Positions 10,388 through 23,783 of a DNA stretch of 64,000 nucleotides are shown one piece after another (positions within the stretch are counted from its first letter, which is position 1; every line of letters starts with the position of its first letter). A program made the position numbers and the translations under genes. Under the pieces are notes generated by a model. That model had not been told where the DNA came from. It saw only the letters and a program-made list of their open reading frames with translations, and did no database searches. Location: assembly GCA_900239685.1 (NCBI GenBank), contig OENT01000825.1, forward strand, positions 1 through 64,000, read 5' to 3'. Source of the stretch: Rotaria macrura. Its lineage: Eukaryota > Rotifera > Eurotatoria > Philodinida > Philodinidae.

Positions 10388-10842
10388 ATAGTTTTACTTT
10401 TCCGTTTTTTATTTTATTTATTTATTTTATGAAACATTTCGAAGGATACTTCCTTCTTCATCAGTTTTTATACAAACAAACAAGATAAAATTGATTTACA
10501 AATAAAGAACATACATACATAAGTATCTATATGTAAAAACACGGAATTCTCTCTTTTTCTTTTCTTTTTAATATTCAATAATGGAATGAGCGAAGAAGAA
10601 ACTAGTTAATATAATTTCTTTTTCCTCCAGTGTTACCATCTTGTTGTCGTCCAATCTACTATTGAAAATTAAAAAGAGCTAAAGTTCTGTACATATCTAT
10701 ATATATACATATATATGTGTTCTTTAATTTTTAAATCAATTTTATCTTATCTTTTTCGTAAAAATCTGATGAATAAGGAAGTATCCATCGAAGAGTTTCA
10801 TGAAATAAAGAAATAAAAACAAAAAGGGAAGAGTAAAACTAT
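10388..10842. mobile_element. Foldback MITE, GTTTTAC ends, about 455 bp
   Basis: Long imperfect inverted repeats of about 170-190 bp. The left arm has GAAGGATACTTCCTTCTTCATCAG-like sequence near 10440 and AAGATAAAATTGATTTA near 10482; both recur inverted near 10770 and 10738. Outer ends are ATAGTTTTACTTTTCC and, inverted, ATAGTTTTACTCTTCC. A TA on each side would fit a TA target duplication. No coding sequence. Confidence 0.6.
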
Positions 10843-12789
10843 TCTCATAGAAATATAATAACTATAGATAAAGTTTTATCCTGATTAACAAGTTCGTTTT
10901 CTATGAGAATTTCTATGATAATTCATACCCTAAATGATGATAACAATTAAAAGCGGAAATTTCTATCATTGATGAATATTGTTGTTTTGGTGATGGTGGT
11001 CGAGCAGGAATTGATTGAATTGTTGCCATGTTTATTCCACTAAGAGAAACTAATCGTCATTGAATTAATTAATGTCGCATAGAAAAACATTTGCAAAAGA
11101 AGGTTCGAACGATTCGTAGCCAACTTTATAGGACAGAACTAAGAAAAAACATTCCCATAAATTGAAACATCTTTATTATCATAGAGAAAACTCTGATCTT
11201 CTATTGTTTATTTTGAAAATCCAATTAAGAAGTATTTTAATTATATTAAATAAAATTAATTATTCTCGTAAACTTGAAAGTATAAAGTATTCTTTAAAAC
11301 AACCAGGCGATTTTTTATCTACAAACGAACAACTAATTTTAGACTAGTTCAACATGATTCTTTCATCAATTTGATAGATTTTCCTATAGGCTTGAGCAAG
11401 AAAATTTTGTTGATTAAAAATGACAAATCAAAGAGAAGAATTCGTCGCATAAATCATTGACATTCCATTAAATATTTCAAGTCTTTTCTCATAAAAATGA
11501 TTTCGTATTATACTGAATAATTACCAACAAATTTCTTTGAATTAGTCATGTACACTGATTTTATAACAATCTGTCACTTCATGAACTGTATGAGCAATTG
11601 AATACGTAACAATGAAGGATATATTATTTAAAAATAATAATGCAAGAAAAGTTTTTCTCATTTTCAAGACTATTCACTGATTAATATAGTAAAAATTCTC
11701 TGTTTGATATAGGATATTGAAATTTTAGAAAATACCGAAGTTATTGCCGCGTATATTTATGTAAAATAATACAGTTCGAAATAGATAGTCATAGAATGAA
11801 AACTATAGAAGGAAGCGAGTAACTAAACAGAATGGCATCTTACTCGTTTATGATTGATCGCCATTTGACGTTCGACTAGATTTCAATAGGATCAAATTAT
11901 GAAAGTTATACAAATATTTCGTATACATTGGAACTCGCAAAAAAACTTTCGGTGATCAAAATTTGCAGTGTATCGAATTTTTTCTGATCTGTTCAGTTTA
12001 TATGAACGAATTAAAAATTGTGTTTACTTGATTATTTTCATCTCTCTCATTCTTTCTAGGATATAATTAAAATCACTGCAAAATATGGTGCATATTATTT
12101 GATGTATAAGTAGTTAATTACATCAATTTGAAGTAGTAAATCGGTGTTCTAGCAAATCTATTCAATAAATGGAAATGAGCGAATGTGTGTCAATTTTCCA
12201 GATAACCTATATGTGACCTGTCCCGACGATAGTCAACCGAAGGAATAAAAACAATCAATGATGTTTCTCGGCTTGTTACTTCAATAAAAAAAAAGGCGAA
12301 AAATGGAGGAAAATGCATATCGATCGAATGGAAAAAAATTCTGGAAATGGGCAACGAATAGTATAGGAAGGCGATATGGATGTATTGATCAGCTGTATAC
12401 TTTTATATTTTAAACTTTTGCTGTATTTTTGTCAAGTCTCTAAAAAAAAATAGTGTAATATTTTTTTTCATAATTAATTCTAATCAGAGGTGATCGTTGA
12501 AGTCAATATAAAAACATAATTTATTGATTGAACACTGAAGAAACGGTAATTCTACACGATGTGTACTATTCGACTAATTTACATATACTAAATGACAAGT
12601 AAATAACACCACTATGGATAATTTTGATGCATATTGCGCACAATATCGTATCGAAGATTGAAGACAACTTTTACTGTTAGTAGATGGCACATCATGAGTA
12701 ACATTTCTGATATAAATTTGTTTTCTTTTCTGTGTGATATGAGCTATCGAAACGTTTGAAACGCTACCGGTCATTATAGAGAGGGATGG
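10843..12789. other. Intergenic, no gene recognised
   Basis: Short frames only (for example 11162-11347 plus, 12574-12774 minus), with no motif and no convincing splice context. Confidence 0.4.
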
Positions 12790-13410
12790 ATGCTATTAGA
12801 ACTCGTTTTTGGATCAGTTCCCATTCCGTTTTTTCGAAATAATTGGTTTTTTCAGCCTATCAGCATAGATTTTTAGCTCATTCAAAGTCTGTTGACCTAA
12901 TTACTGCACATTTTTCGGAAAGTCACCTCGAGACCATAATGATGAAGAGGTAATTATAAGAGCACGATTGTCGGCGTACAGATGTTGATGAGTATGAGAA
13001 GAGATTTCTCCAGTAAACGTACAGTGAAACAAAAATAATAGAATTGATCTGAGGCATGAATCTTGTGGAACTCCTTTGTCAATGTTAAAGACACTGGAAG
13101 TAAGACTGTTCAGTTTAATAAAGTCTTTTCGAGATTATTATTTTTCGATGATAAAACGAATTAATTCCTGAGTACAATTCATTTAATACAATTTATAAAG
13201 TAGCCCAGCGTGCTAAACTTGGTCAAAGACTTCCATGAAATCGACGTAGAGTACAAGAGCAGCAGTGTGTCGTACTAAACCAGCTGTAATGTTCTGAAGG
13301 AATTGTATGAAATTTGTTGTCGTGAAATGGTGTTGTCAAAAACGTGATTGTTTCGATGGAAACATACGGCTGTTATTGATCCATTCAAGAGGATATACAA
13401 AAAACTTCTT
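12790..13410 (-). pseudogene. Decayed LINE-type reverse transcriptase
   Basis: Minus-strand translation gives the ordered blocks of a non-LTR reverse transcriptase: LEWINNSRMF near 13390, the motif A-like VLYVDFMEVFDQV at 13218-13252, HAGLLYKL next to a stop codon at about 13200, GVPQDSCL at 13051-13078, the motif C-like YADN at about 12975, and LNELKIYADRLKK at 12850-12888. Motif C has lost its second Asp, and several stops break the frame, so it is dead. Endonuclease and ORF1 regions were not found. The LINE clade cannot be assigned by eye. Confidence 0.7.
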
Positions 13411-15087
13411 TCGTATACTTTGCATAAATAGGGTACGATTCATATAGTTCGTGTTCGATTTATTGGTTGAAATGTCATTGGGTAACAGAATTATTATTGA
13501 ATCTCGTCAGACTCGAGTGAAGCTTAGATCCTTCGACCATATCTAAATCGGATAGACTATCACAGTAATGCTATGATTTTATTGTTACCCAGTCGATTTT
13601 ACATGCTACTATAATAGTTAATAATGGCAGTCTACTGATAATTTTAAAACGTTTTTCATTGTCTTATGAACACACGCTCTAACAACTCTGTTAGAGTTGT
13701 CAGTTTTAAGTGGATCTGAAATATTGTCATAAACTTTATTGTTCTTCATTCAACAATTTAAAATAAAACTTCTCCAAAGTATTTTCATCAAAACTTACAA
13801 TAGCATAACCGAATGGTTTTTTAAAATTTTGTTTCATCCGATAGTTGCAATATGATTGATTCATTATTACGAGATCGCTTTACTCTAGTCTGAGCTAACT
13901 TCAACTATTTGAAGATCACTTTTAACTAACATGAAAAAACTATAAAGAAAATCATTCAAAACTATGATGACTTCGGTTTCGTTTTTCGCATTATTTTCAA
14001 AGTTGAGACGAAGTTTAGAGTTACTGTAATTCATATTGTGCGCTCTCTTTTCATTTTGTCTTATAGTAGGCGTCATTTGTTGCAATTATGTAAAGAAAGT
14101 GACAGTAAAAAATATGCTCTTCCTTATCAATTATGATAAGACTAAAAACAGTCTATGCTGAAATCTTTACTTAGTATACTAAGATTATGTGCGAATGTTA
14201 TTGTTGTCAAAACAAAACTCATTAAGAAAGAATCAGTAGATGTGAATGAAGACAAGAGAGTAATCGGATTCAAAATTTTTGTTTACAGTAAAATACAACT
14301 GAAAGAAAAAGTATTATTCTATCCTCTTACTGACCGCTAATAATCAACTAGAAAAGTAGTAAGTTCTCAACGAAATCCTACTTTATTTTTCTTCTAAACT
14401 GAGTACAACGTGATTTTTCTTATTGTATCTCCACCTGTTATAAATAACAATATCTGTTTGTTTCTAAAGTGGAAATCTTTATTGTTATGGATAGTTCCGT
14501 CTAAATACTGACATTCAAGTATTACATAGAGATCCACTTGATGACTTCGGAAAGTATATCAAAAAATGAAGATTCTTAGGTTGATTAAATGTAAGGCATT
14601 GTTGTCTTGGGTAGCTAGAAAAATGTATAATTTTTGATTCTTGAATTTTCGACCTTCATATGTCATGTACATAATTGAAGGTCGTGTTGAAATCATGTTT
14701 TGGTTCCTGACATATCTCATAAAGAATAGAGATGAGATGAATGTTGTGTTACCTATCTCAATTATAAAATTGGATATTCCAACTACATTTAGTTTACTTG
14801 TCGACAGTGATTAATAAAGCCACTTGGATCTCAGTGAACTTTGTTGTATGAAAATCCTGCAGATTTTTATTTTTCATAGACTATGATTAGTCTTATGCAT
14901 TGCTGTCATTACTGTTATTGCTAGGTCACTCTTTTTTTCTTTTATGAAGATATGAAAAGGAGAAAAAAAATCTGATACCTCTAATAATAACTTTGATATA
15001 TGATATATTTTCCTAAAGTTAACAGCAAGAAATTTCGAAGGTTTGATGAATGAAAGCACATTTGTTTCAATTTTGATGAAATGAATA
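13411..15087. other. Intergenic, no gene recognised
   Basis: Contains only short frames (13885-14085 minus, 14155-14340 plus, 14874-15101 minus) without recognisable motifs. Confidence 0.4.
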
Positions 15088-15397
15088 CCCTGGTCGATCA
15101 AAACGGTCCACCGTAAACATCCGTAACAGTATCGTAAACAGTCGTTTTTACATCGTATTCCACGGTTAAACGACCGTTTTAAGCCGTATTATGGCGTTTT
15201 AACAAGGTCAGTATTACGGGCGTACACGGACACCGTATATACGCCGTAAAACCCTCGTGAAGACAGCGTAATACTATCTTATTCTATAGAACATACGCCC
15301 GTATTACTGACGATGTTAAAAAGGGATAATACAACGCCGTAATGGGCCGTATTTTCACCGTATAAGACCGTTTACGGATCGTTCTGTTCGACCTGTG
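15088..15397. mobile_element. TA-flanked MITE with CGTAA-rich arms, 310 bp
   Basis: The ends CCCTGGTCGATCAAAACGGTCC and, inverted, CACAGGTCGAACAGAACGATCC are each flanked by TA (15086-15087, 15398-15399). Arms pair further inward: GTCAGTATTACGGGCGTA at about 15209 recurs inverted at about 15305. The ends resemble the CCCAGGTCGAA family at 1.8-5.7 kb, but the interior (CCGTAA, CCGTTT words) differs. Confidence 0.7.
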
Positions 15398-18300
15398 TAT
15401 CTCTGAATTCCTGTAATTCATTTTACACGATGATTACTACTCCCGCAAGCACCATCAAATGGTATCCCAGAGTCAAATATTAAGATTACAATTAAGTAAT
15501 GTCATCTCTGACATCAGTGAACTACCTTCTTTTACTCTGAAAATTTTTGTACTTGAATTAACTGAGATCTTATACTAATTTGATGTTAGCATTTCAGAAA
15601 TGAGTAAATCTTTAATCTCTTCAGAACATGACTGATTCAGTAGTCAATAACTGGTGGATTAGATTCAATTTATTTTACAAGTAAAATTTCTATTATTTTG
15701 TGACGAAACTATAACGAAAAGAGAGATTCATTGTCTGGAAAGATTGCTCTCTTCTCGATATTCATTATCATGTTTAACTACTAATCGATTTATGCTTGAT
15801 TTAATCACCTATTTTTCAATTCGGCCATAAACGACTAACATGAACCTACACAGTAATCGTACTCTTTCAAATTTGTTTTCGATGATTTCATCTTATGCCA
15901 AACAAGAGAGAAGGCTTCTGACATAATGATGTTCACCGTGGTTTTTCTTCATATCCACTATATTCCATCTATGATCATTCTTTTTATCATCGCATCTCGT
16001 GTCTATTCAAACATCTGCCCTTGCTGCCTTAGGCCCTTCTGAAGACCAAAGGAAAAAAATGAAAGGGAAAATGCAAAAGACAATATTAACAGATCGATGT
16101 ATCGATCGTTTTTCTCCTCTAACAATTTTTTTAATACGATACGGTGCATTCCTACGTGTATTGCGAGTTACATTGCAAAGACGAAGAATTATATCAATAT
16201 TCCATCATCAATAACTCACACTCTGTAATGAACTTCGTCATAATTTTGACGAATAGTCTTTTACTTGACATGGTTTGAATTTCACAGTTCCAAATAGTGA
16301 AAATTGTCGCATTTTTCTCGATTAGTTGACTAAAACATAGCTTCTTGAAAAAAGGATGTCCTTTCGAAAGTTTCAAACTTTCAAAACTTAACTCTACGAC
16401 GCAAAACCGGTCATCAACAAGGGAACAATAAACATCAGAGATCCTGCGAACAAATAGACAACGTATAAAAATGAATGAACTCTTGAATATGATGCTTAAC
16501 TTATCGAACTAAGTAAAATCGTTGAGCGTGATAGAATTTATACTCCCTAGATGATGGTAAACATCTTATGTCGATATTTCATAATTCATATTTGTTTTGA
16601 TACAAGACTCTAGCACAATGATCTGATAATTTTCCTGGCACATCTACCGGCTTATGAACGTTGTTCCTATTTCAATTACTGAAGTATGTTCTGCGTAGAA
16701 ATTCCACTTGAAATCATACGTTCTGTCACTCATCTTAGTATTTCTTAGTTTTATGTTATACTTCGATATGACTTTGCCCTTTTTTTTTAAATTTTCTGCC
16801 TCATTTTTTAGACAAAGAAGATATTCGGGCAAATACTCAATTAAATTGATGAGCAATATATCTAGTCACACTCGAGTCAGATATCCAAAATCTTTTAGTG
16901 GCTTCATGACTGACAACTTGTTCTTGAATTTCTATTCAGTTGCTCCTAAACTACTATATCTATCGAGAGTAATCAGAAATCCAGAATAGAGAAGGAACAT
17001 GTGAGAAAAAAACGTAGATTAGAACGATTGACTCAAAACTATTCAACATTGAAAGAGCCGTGCAATGGTTAAAAAATTGATTCACGACAATGTGATACTT
17101 GTGTCAACAGTTCAAAAACAAAGTTGCTATTTCATTATTCCACATACGATTGAAATTAAACGAAGAAAAACGGATTTGACAAAAATAAAATATCTTGATC
17201 TTGAAAGTATTTAACAAATTGATTCATCTACGTAGGTCATTGTACTCTACATACAAGTTTGTAATTGTGTTTTCTTTTCATATTAAAGGGTGCATAAAGT
17301 ACTTCTTTGAAGGGTGACGATTTTATATATTAGTATGATAAAAATAGAAAATTACTTTGTGGAGGACCAATACCTGCACGAACACATAGACTATGCTTAT
17401 TCCTTCAAAAAGAAAGTGCTCTAATAATGTTGTTTGAAATTTACCAGTCTGAGAAATACATTACGCATGATTTTTAGTGTCGGTAGAATTTGAATATGGC
17501 TCTGTTACAATTGCATTACATTTTAAGAATGCCTTCTAATGAGTTAAATTCAAGATTGTTTGCATTATATGATTTCAATTTATTCTACAGTGCGTATTAT
17601 AAATCTTCCAAAATAAAATTCCTATCAATAACAATACGAAAGCAAAAATGTATTGTTAGAATTTACTAAACTAAGTTTCATTAATTTCTATTTAGAAATT
17701 ATTTGAAAATAGAAAATGATTTCATAAAAGTTCTTGGTTATATTTTTTATGTAACCAATATTCTATGCTATTAAACAAATATTTACTAGTAGTATGTTGA
17801 GGAAAATTCATAGTCAATTGTTACCTAGTAGCATCTACAAATCTTAGTAATATATAGAGTTGATCATTTAATTCTAGCAGTGAGCAGAATGTCACAGGAA
17901 ATGTTTTGTGTGTAAGAACGGATGTAATCAACTTTCATACAATTTTATTCTGTAGATTACTCAGTAGAGTTTTGAACGATATACTAAAGTATAATTTGTT
18001 TTATGGAAAATAGTAGACGCTATTCCGATTAGCCGTAAAATATAGAAAGTGAAACATGTCAAAAGATCAAGGGTTAAAAATGTCGAAGAGAAATAGATCA
18101 AAAGGGACAACGTCGCAAAAACAATATCGGCGAGGAGAATGATCAAAATACTTTTTTCAAATTGGACTAGATAGTGAGATGATACTTTCTATGGTATGAT
18201 ATTGACATTCTGAAAGGCGTCAAACAAAAATTATTAAGAGAGGAAAACGATAAAAAAGAATATCAGGTGTCATGTTTTTTGCTTAGCAACTACCTATGGT

Positions 18301-21300
18301 AAACCATCGGAAGAATTCTTAAGTTTTTATTGCACCAAGTTAATATCATCTTCTAGGATTGCTTATAAGACGTAGAAGCGTGATTATTTCAGTTGTTTCG
18401 GATTGGTTGCTAAAGCTGAAGTCATTTGAATGTAGATATAATGGAAGCGGTCCTCTGCTTGGTTTAGATATTTAATGAATAATTAAGTATTATAGGATTA
18501 TTTCATCTAGTAGAATTATGAGAAAAAAGTAATGAATTATCTATACACAGAGCCACTACTTGTCGGAGACATTATTTCTTCACATTTTCAGATTTTATCG
18601 TTCGTTATTTTTTTCTTGTATACCGCTTCTCAATTTGATTTCAAGATTCTTTTCGGGTACCATCTGAACAGTGCTATGTGTTCGATGTTTTTTCTTGACA
18701 AAAGAAAATTCAACACAACATACTGGCACGACTATAGTAATTAATTCCTATGTAGCTCGTGCTGTAATCAAAAAGATTTACTTTTTTATCCGTTGAATGA
18801 AGTAGTTATTATACCAGGAAAAATCCATCATAACATGAATAGATTTTCTTTCTTCTTTCTTTGACGTCAGCTCCATTTTATCAAGTCTGTCATCGATGTT
18901 TTTCTTTGCCTTCGCTTGTCGGTCTGAATAGCAGCTATTGTTGTTACCCCTATGAATTTTTTTTCTCCCGTAAAAGGAAGAAATTTAAAAGGAACGAGAC
19001 TATAGACTGATAGCAGTTTAGTTGAAAAGTTTGTCTTCCGTCTTTATCAATTTTATTTTGAGTAGTTTATGAAATAAAAGCTCTTTTTTCCAGTTTTTCC
19101 ATAGAATATAGGAGCATGACATAGCATGATTCTCTCTTTGTTTTCTACGGATGCATGTTTCCCCTTCTATTAATAGAATGAGGATTTTCCTGTCGATATT
19201 CTCTACTGGCGATATCAAGAAACAGGTCTCTCTCGCTCTATGGATTATATTTCTTAGGGTAGTCCTTTTCAAAATTTAGCAGAATGCTGATATTGCATCC
19301 AACTTAATTAGTGAGTAAGAAACTTTATTCATAAGCACAGCACGTGAAAATATCAAGTATCGTTGGGTTTATTTCATATTGGATCATTTTTCATCTTATT
19401 GATAATTTTACCTATGAAAATGAACGGTATACTGGGAAATATTGTAATAAAATCTGCTCATCTGTGACATTCTTAAAATCATTCATCAGTTTTAAGTTTT
19501 CACGAAAACCTTAATACTGTCACCTCTCAGACGTAGCAAGTCAAAGAATAATATTAGTCGAAATATGGACATTATCATTACAATATAGTCTTGAGTTTTT
19601 GAAAAGATAGGGAAAAAAAGAAAAATCGCCAATGAACGAGTACTAAAACAACATATGGATTGCCTTGACTTTTTGATATACTCTTGAAGATAGACAGCGT
19701 TGAATATGTGGAGGAAAATAAAAATTTTCCTATGATTCAGACTCTGTGGGACCAACAAAACTGTGATGTTGTTATCGTAAGATAAGAACAACAATTTTCG
19801 ATGCTATCAAATAATTAGCATTTGAAAACATTTTCTAACTCACAAATGAGGTTTGATGTAATATAATTATCTCGTTGAGCTCGAAAAGGACTACCGGTTG
19901 GAATCTAATTTAGTGAGAAAGACCTATTGTTTGGTATCATAAGTAGAAACCATTGAAATGATACTCTTCATCCTACTAATAGAAGTGACAACATACACCA
20001 AAAAATAGCAAGAAAAGAAGCATCTTATGTCATGTCATTATATTCTATTGAATAGTGGAACGAATGGGCTGTCACTTGATAAACTATTTAAAATAAAAGT
20101 AATAAAGATGAAAGTAAAAGAATTTCCAGTCGATATTATATACCAAGGTCTCACAAGAGAAGAGGATAGTCTTGAGTTTTAAGTTACTTCTACATATTCC
20201 AGATGAGAACGAACATAGTCATTAGGTCATTAAATTAAATTTGATGTTCAAGTCGTGTATCTAGACAACATGAAATTCATTTTTGGGAAATGTATTAGTT
20301 TCTTAATAAAACGAGTTCTTTCTTTACGTGTACTAAGATTGCAGAACGATGAATGGTTAGATTTTTTTCCTTGTGATCTTTTCTTTTGTTGTTTCATTTG
20401 ATTTGTTCTTACAGCTTTTTATATTGGAATTTGAAATTCTGACAAAGATACACCTTAATTGAAAAAATGATTTGTAAAATGTGTACGTTGAGCTAGTGTG
20501 TTCATCACTGTTCTTATTTTATCGGTTTATTTTTCTAGTAGTATTCATTCTATGTAAAATAGTAATTTCCTTACGTATCAATTACTGTAATCGCATCAAT
20601 TGAATTCTTCACAATCACAGTTGCATCCTTCGATTCAAGTCAGGATAGATCGATCATGAATCACAGTCAGATACAATAGGGTAAATTTAAATACGAATTA
20701 AATATTGATATCTAGATATTAAAAAACTTCGTATTCTTGAATTTTAATTCAAGTTTAAATAGAGCTTGCAAACAAATTCTACCGTACTATGTATTAGTTT
20801 CATTATTTTGTTTCAATTTACTTTAAGGAAACCATTGAAAAGCGTTAGTATGTTGTCGACAGTCAAGGTGGCTCCTAAGATTTCTCAATTCTTATTACTC
20901 AATAATGAAAGATGATCTAAACCAGGGTTTTAAATACCAGGAGTTGGGTATGTGCCCATCATTCAAACATGATACATCCACAAGAGATTCAACAAAGTAA
21001 TTTGAAGCGGCCACCATAAACTGATCTACCGCTTTTTCTATCTTAGAAACGTGGCGGAGATAGCTTCTTTTGTAGCTTTTTAAGTATGAAATGAAGATCG
21101 GAAAGGAATTCATCTGACTAGTTTAGTTCCCTTCGAAATGAGAGACATGTAGATGACTAGTACGAAAAATAAACATCTCAATGAAAAAAAGAAAACCTTA
21201 TATTTAGCAAGAAAAAGAGTAACATATTTCATAGAAAAAATATATCCATGCACAAGTGTTTTTCATGCTTACTTTTTTTCGAAATTGTGCTATAAATCTT

Positions 21301-21359
21301 TTATTTTCTGTTACAAGATCGAAACGCACTGTATTTTGTCAATTTACAAATTATCGGCG
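15398..21359. other. Gene desert of about 6 kb
   Basis: No recognisable exon, RNA gene or long repeat. Frames at 16644-16856 (minus, Lys/Glu-rich) and 16708-16989 (plus) overlap on opposite strands, so at most one is real. The minus one has the more protein-like composition but no family. Confidence 0.4.
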
Positions 21360-22337
21360 ATGATTTCAAGCGTATCATTAAAATTAGCACAAAAATATTT
21401 GTTTAGGTTTGGCGGTCCATGCTTATTAGTTTTTGGTGGTATTAGTTGTATCATTAACTTACTTGTATTTATTCGAAAGAATTTTCGAAAAACTCCATGT
21501 GCAATTTATTTCGTATCGTTTAATATTGCTAGTTTTTTTCTGCTCTATACATCATTGATGAATAGTACGCTGGCAGTCGGTTACGGCGTTGATTTAAGTT
21601 CATGGAGTCTGATTTTTTGTCGTCTTCGTATTTATATTTCGTTTATTTGTGATATTCTAGCACCTTACTATTTAATTCTGGCATCAATCGATCGTATTCT
21701 ATTTACTTCATCAAATGTCTCTACACGCCGGAGAAGCACTCGTCGATTTGCAGTTATTTGTACTCTTGCTGGTACGTTGCTTTTCATACCGATACAACTT
21801 CATGTCGTATTCTTCACCAATATCATACAATGGATGCCCAATCATTTTATGTGCTATTATCAGCCAGGCTTTTACACTGTGTTTGTGGGATATTATATGT
21901 TTATCAAAGCCATTTTAGTACCATTGCTACTGGCTATATTCGGATTGTGGACAATAAAGAACATTCGTGGTTCGAAACGTAGAAGATATTTTGCTGTTGG
22001 TCAATCGACTCGACTTACATTGAATGGCTTGGATACTGTAATACGATCCAAAAATCAACAATTAATTCGTATATTATTAGTGGATGTCACTGGATTTGTT
22101 TGTTTTTGTTCGTTCAATGGCTTATTTCTCATGTATTCTCAAATGACACAAGATCAAAGGAAAACTTCTGAACAGATTCAAAATGAACTATTCGCCAGAT
22201 ATCTGTGTCTTTTTCTGACTTATATTCCATATTGTATGAATTGCTATGCACATATATTCGTTTCAAAATCATTTCGAATAGAAGTTAACAGACTTCTATC
22301 GTGCAAACCCATCCCAATAATTTATCAGCAACGTTAG
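21360..22337 (+). CDS. Rhodopsin-type seven-transmembrane receptor, single exon
   Basis: A membrane receptor expected to couple extracellular ligand to G proteins. I start it at the ATG at 21360 (325 aa) because the 69 codons upstream to the ATG at 21153 are not receptor-like. Seven hydrophobic segments follow in order. TM1 includes LLVFGGISCIINLLVFI. A Cys at the start of TM3 (FCRLRIY) and one in the second outer loop (FMCYYQPG) would form the usual disulphide. The DRY motif is DRI (LASIDRILF), and the TM7 NPxxY motif is replaced by NCYAHIF. A basic third inner loop precedes TM6. It is intronless and stands alone, with about 1.4 kb to the next gene. The ligand cannot be told; I favour a peptide-receptor-like lineage-specific family of class A. 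Confidence 0.8.
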   Translation: MISSVSLKLAQKYLFRFGGPCLLVFGGISCIINLLVFIRKNFRKTPCAIYFVSFNIASFFLLYTSLMNSTLAVGYGVDLSSWSLIFCRLRIYISFICDILAPYYLILASIDRILFTSSNVSTRRRSTRRFAVICTLAGTLLFIPIQLHVVFFTNIIQWMPNHFMCYYQPGFYTVFVGYYMFIKAILVPLLLAIFGLWTIKNIRGSKRRRYFAVGQSTRLTLNGLDTVIRSKNQQLIRILLVDVTGFVCFCSFNGLFLMYSQMTQDQRKTSEQIQNELFARYLCLFLTYIPYCMNCYAHIFVSKSFRIEVNRLLSCKPIPIIYQQR

Positions 22338-23783
22338 ACTTCTATCAACAAACAAGAAAAAATTCTTACGAGCGTATGACATTTATGTTATCTGTGTTCA
22401 ATATTTGTCTGTTTTGTTCTAACTTGCTCTACTAATATTATTAATTAAGTGATTTTACATCTTTATTCATGTCAAATTAATGAACAAAGTACATCGAACA
22501 TTCGCACAATCATTTGAGAACGGTAGAATTAGTTGACTGGGAACTTCCACGAAGTAAAAGTGCAAAAATTTGTTGACATGCTCGCATCTGCTATGGAGAA
22601 AGATTAACATCCGAAAAAATAATCATACAGATTGTTGCTTGATGACACAGATCTGTAGTCTATTTCTCTAAAAATAATATGTCCGAGCTCAAACGTTTAT
22701 TTCAAAGATAATACTTTTTATTGAAAATTATGGAACAGAGAGATCTTCAAACAATTGCTCTTTTATGGACTGAAAATCGTATTTCGATGGCTGTGGATGT
22801 AGTCGAAATATTGAGCTTACAATCAATCATCATCAACTATGGCATGTACATTACAATCTGAGTAATGCACGTTTTAATATTCGATGGAACAACAAAGATC
22901 ACATACCCGATACTAATCATCAAAGTAGCGGTATTATTGACAACTATAATTTCAAGTTGTACCAAAACACACAATTTCGTATCAAAGTCCATCGAAAAAA
23001 TTCAAATTCTGAATAGAGACTGAATTAGGACATAGATCGTTATGTCAAGTTGGCTGATTAAGTACTTGTTTAAATCTCTGGCATATAAATTCAAATGATA
23101 AACAATCATTCCTATTACATGAACAATGTTTATAGTCATTTAAAGAGAAGACATGTTACATTCAACAAAGAACATTGTATATAATCAATGTAACAAATGA
23201 TTGAATTTCACAGCTTGATCAAAGACTGTAAAATCTCTATAATTTTTATTTATTCATTTGCTTGACATTTTTTCAAATAAACTACTTTGAAAATATTCGA
23301 TGAATGTATCCCATCTAGATTAGATGAATTCATTCTTCTGATTTCTCATGCGAAGATATGTAAAAGATTCTCAATAACTGTGAGAGTTATAAAGTCTACT
23401 CTTACAAATGTTAGATATTCAAAAGTTTCATTTGGTCTGAAAAATAAAACCGAAATGATTTATTTATTTCAATAGACAAAACAACAACAGAGAAAAGAAA
23501 CAAAAAGAAAGAGAAAAGGAATCACAACATGAACGCAGCTAATATCTATAATAAAATAAGGATAGTCTATCGATAAAATCCAACATAAACAAATAACCGA
23601 AAGACAATATTGTTTTTTTTTTGACATCGTTTGTTTCTTGTATAACCATTACAACGAAAAAGAAACATAATTACTTACTTGTATTTATGCTAAGATAAAA
23701 AACTAGGCTTTAATTTCAATTCTATCGGCGGTGACTTTTTTTCCATGCCTAAAGAAAATCAAAACTCAATTTGAATTACTAGT
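22338..23783. other. Intergenic, no gene recognised
   Basis: Between the receptor and the end of the ZC3H3-like gene. The frame 23287-23475 (plus) has no motif or splice support. Confidence 0.45.

Noticed and set aside
13479-13591. Paired TGGGTAACA and TGTTACCCA words suggesting a 113-bp hairpin element
   Set aside because: The matching ends are short and no convincing target duplication was found; it could be coincidence or a relic of the CCCAG family.
16644-16989. Overlapping frames on both strands
   Set aside because: No splice context or motif; kept only as part of the gene desert description.
21153-21359. 69-codon N-terminal extension of the receptor frame
   Set aside because: It is not receptor-like, and the ATG at 21360 gives a normal N-terminus just before TM1.
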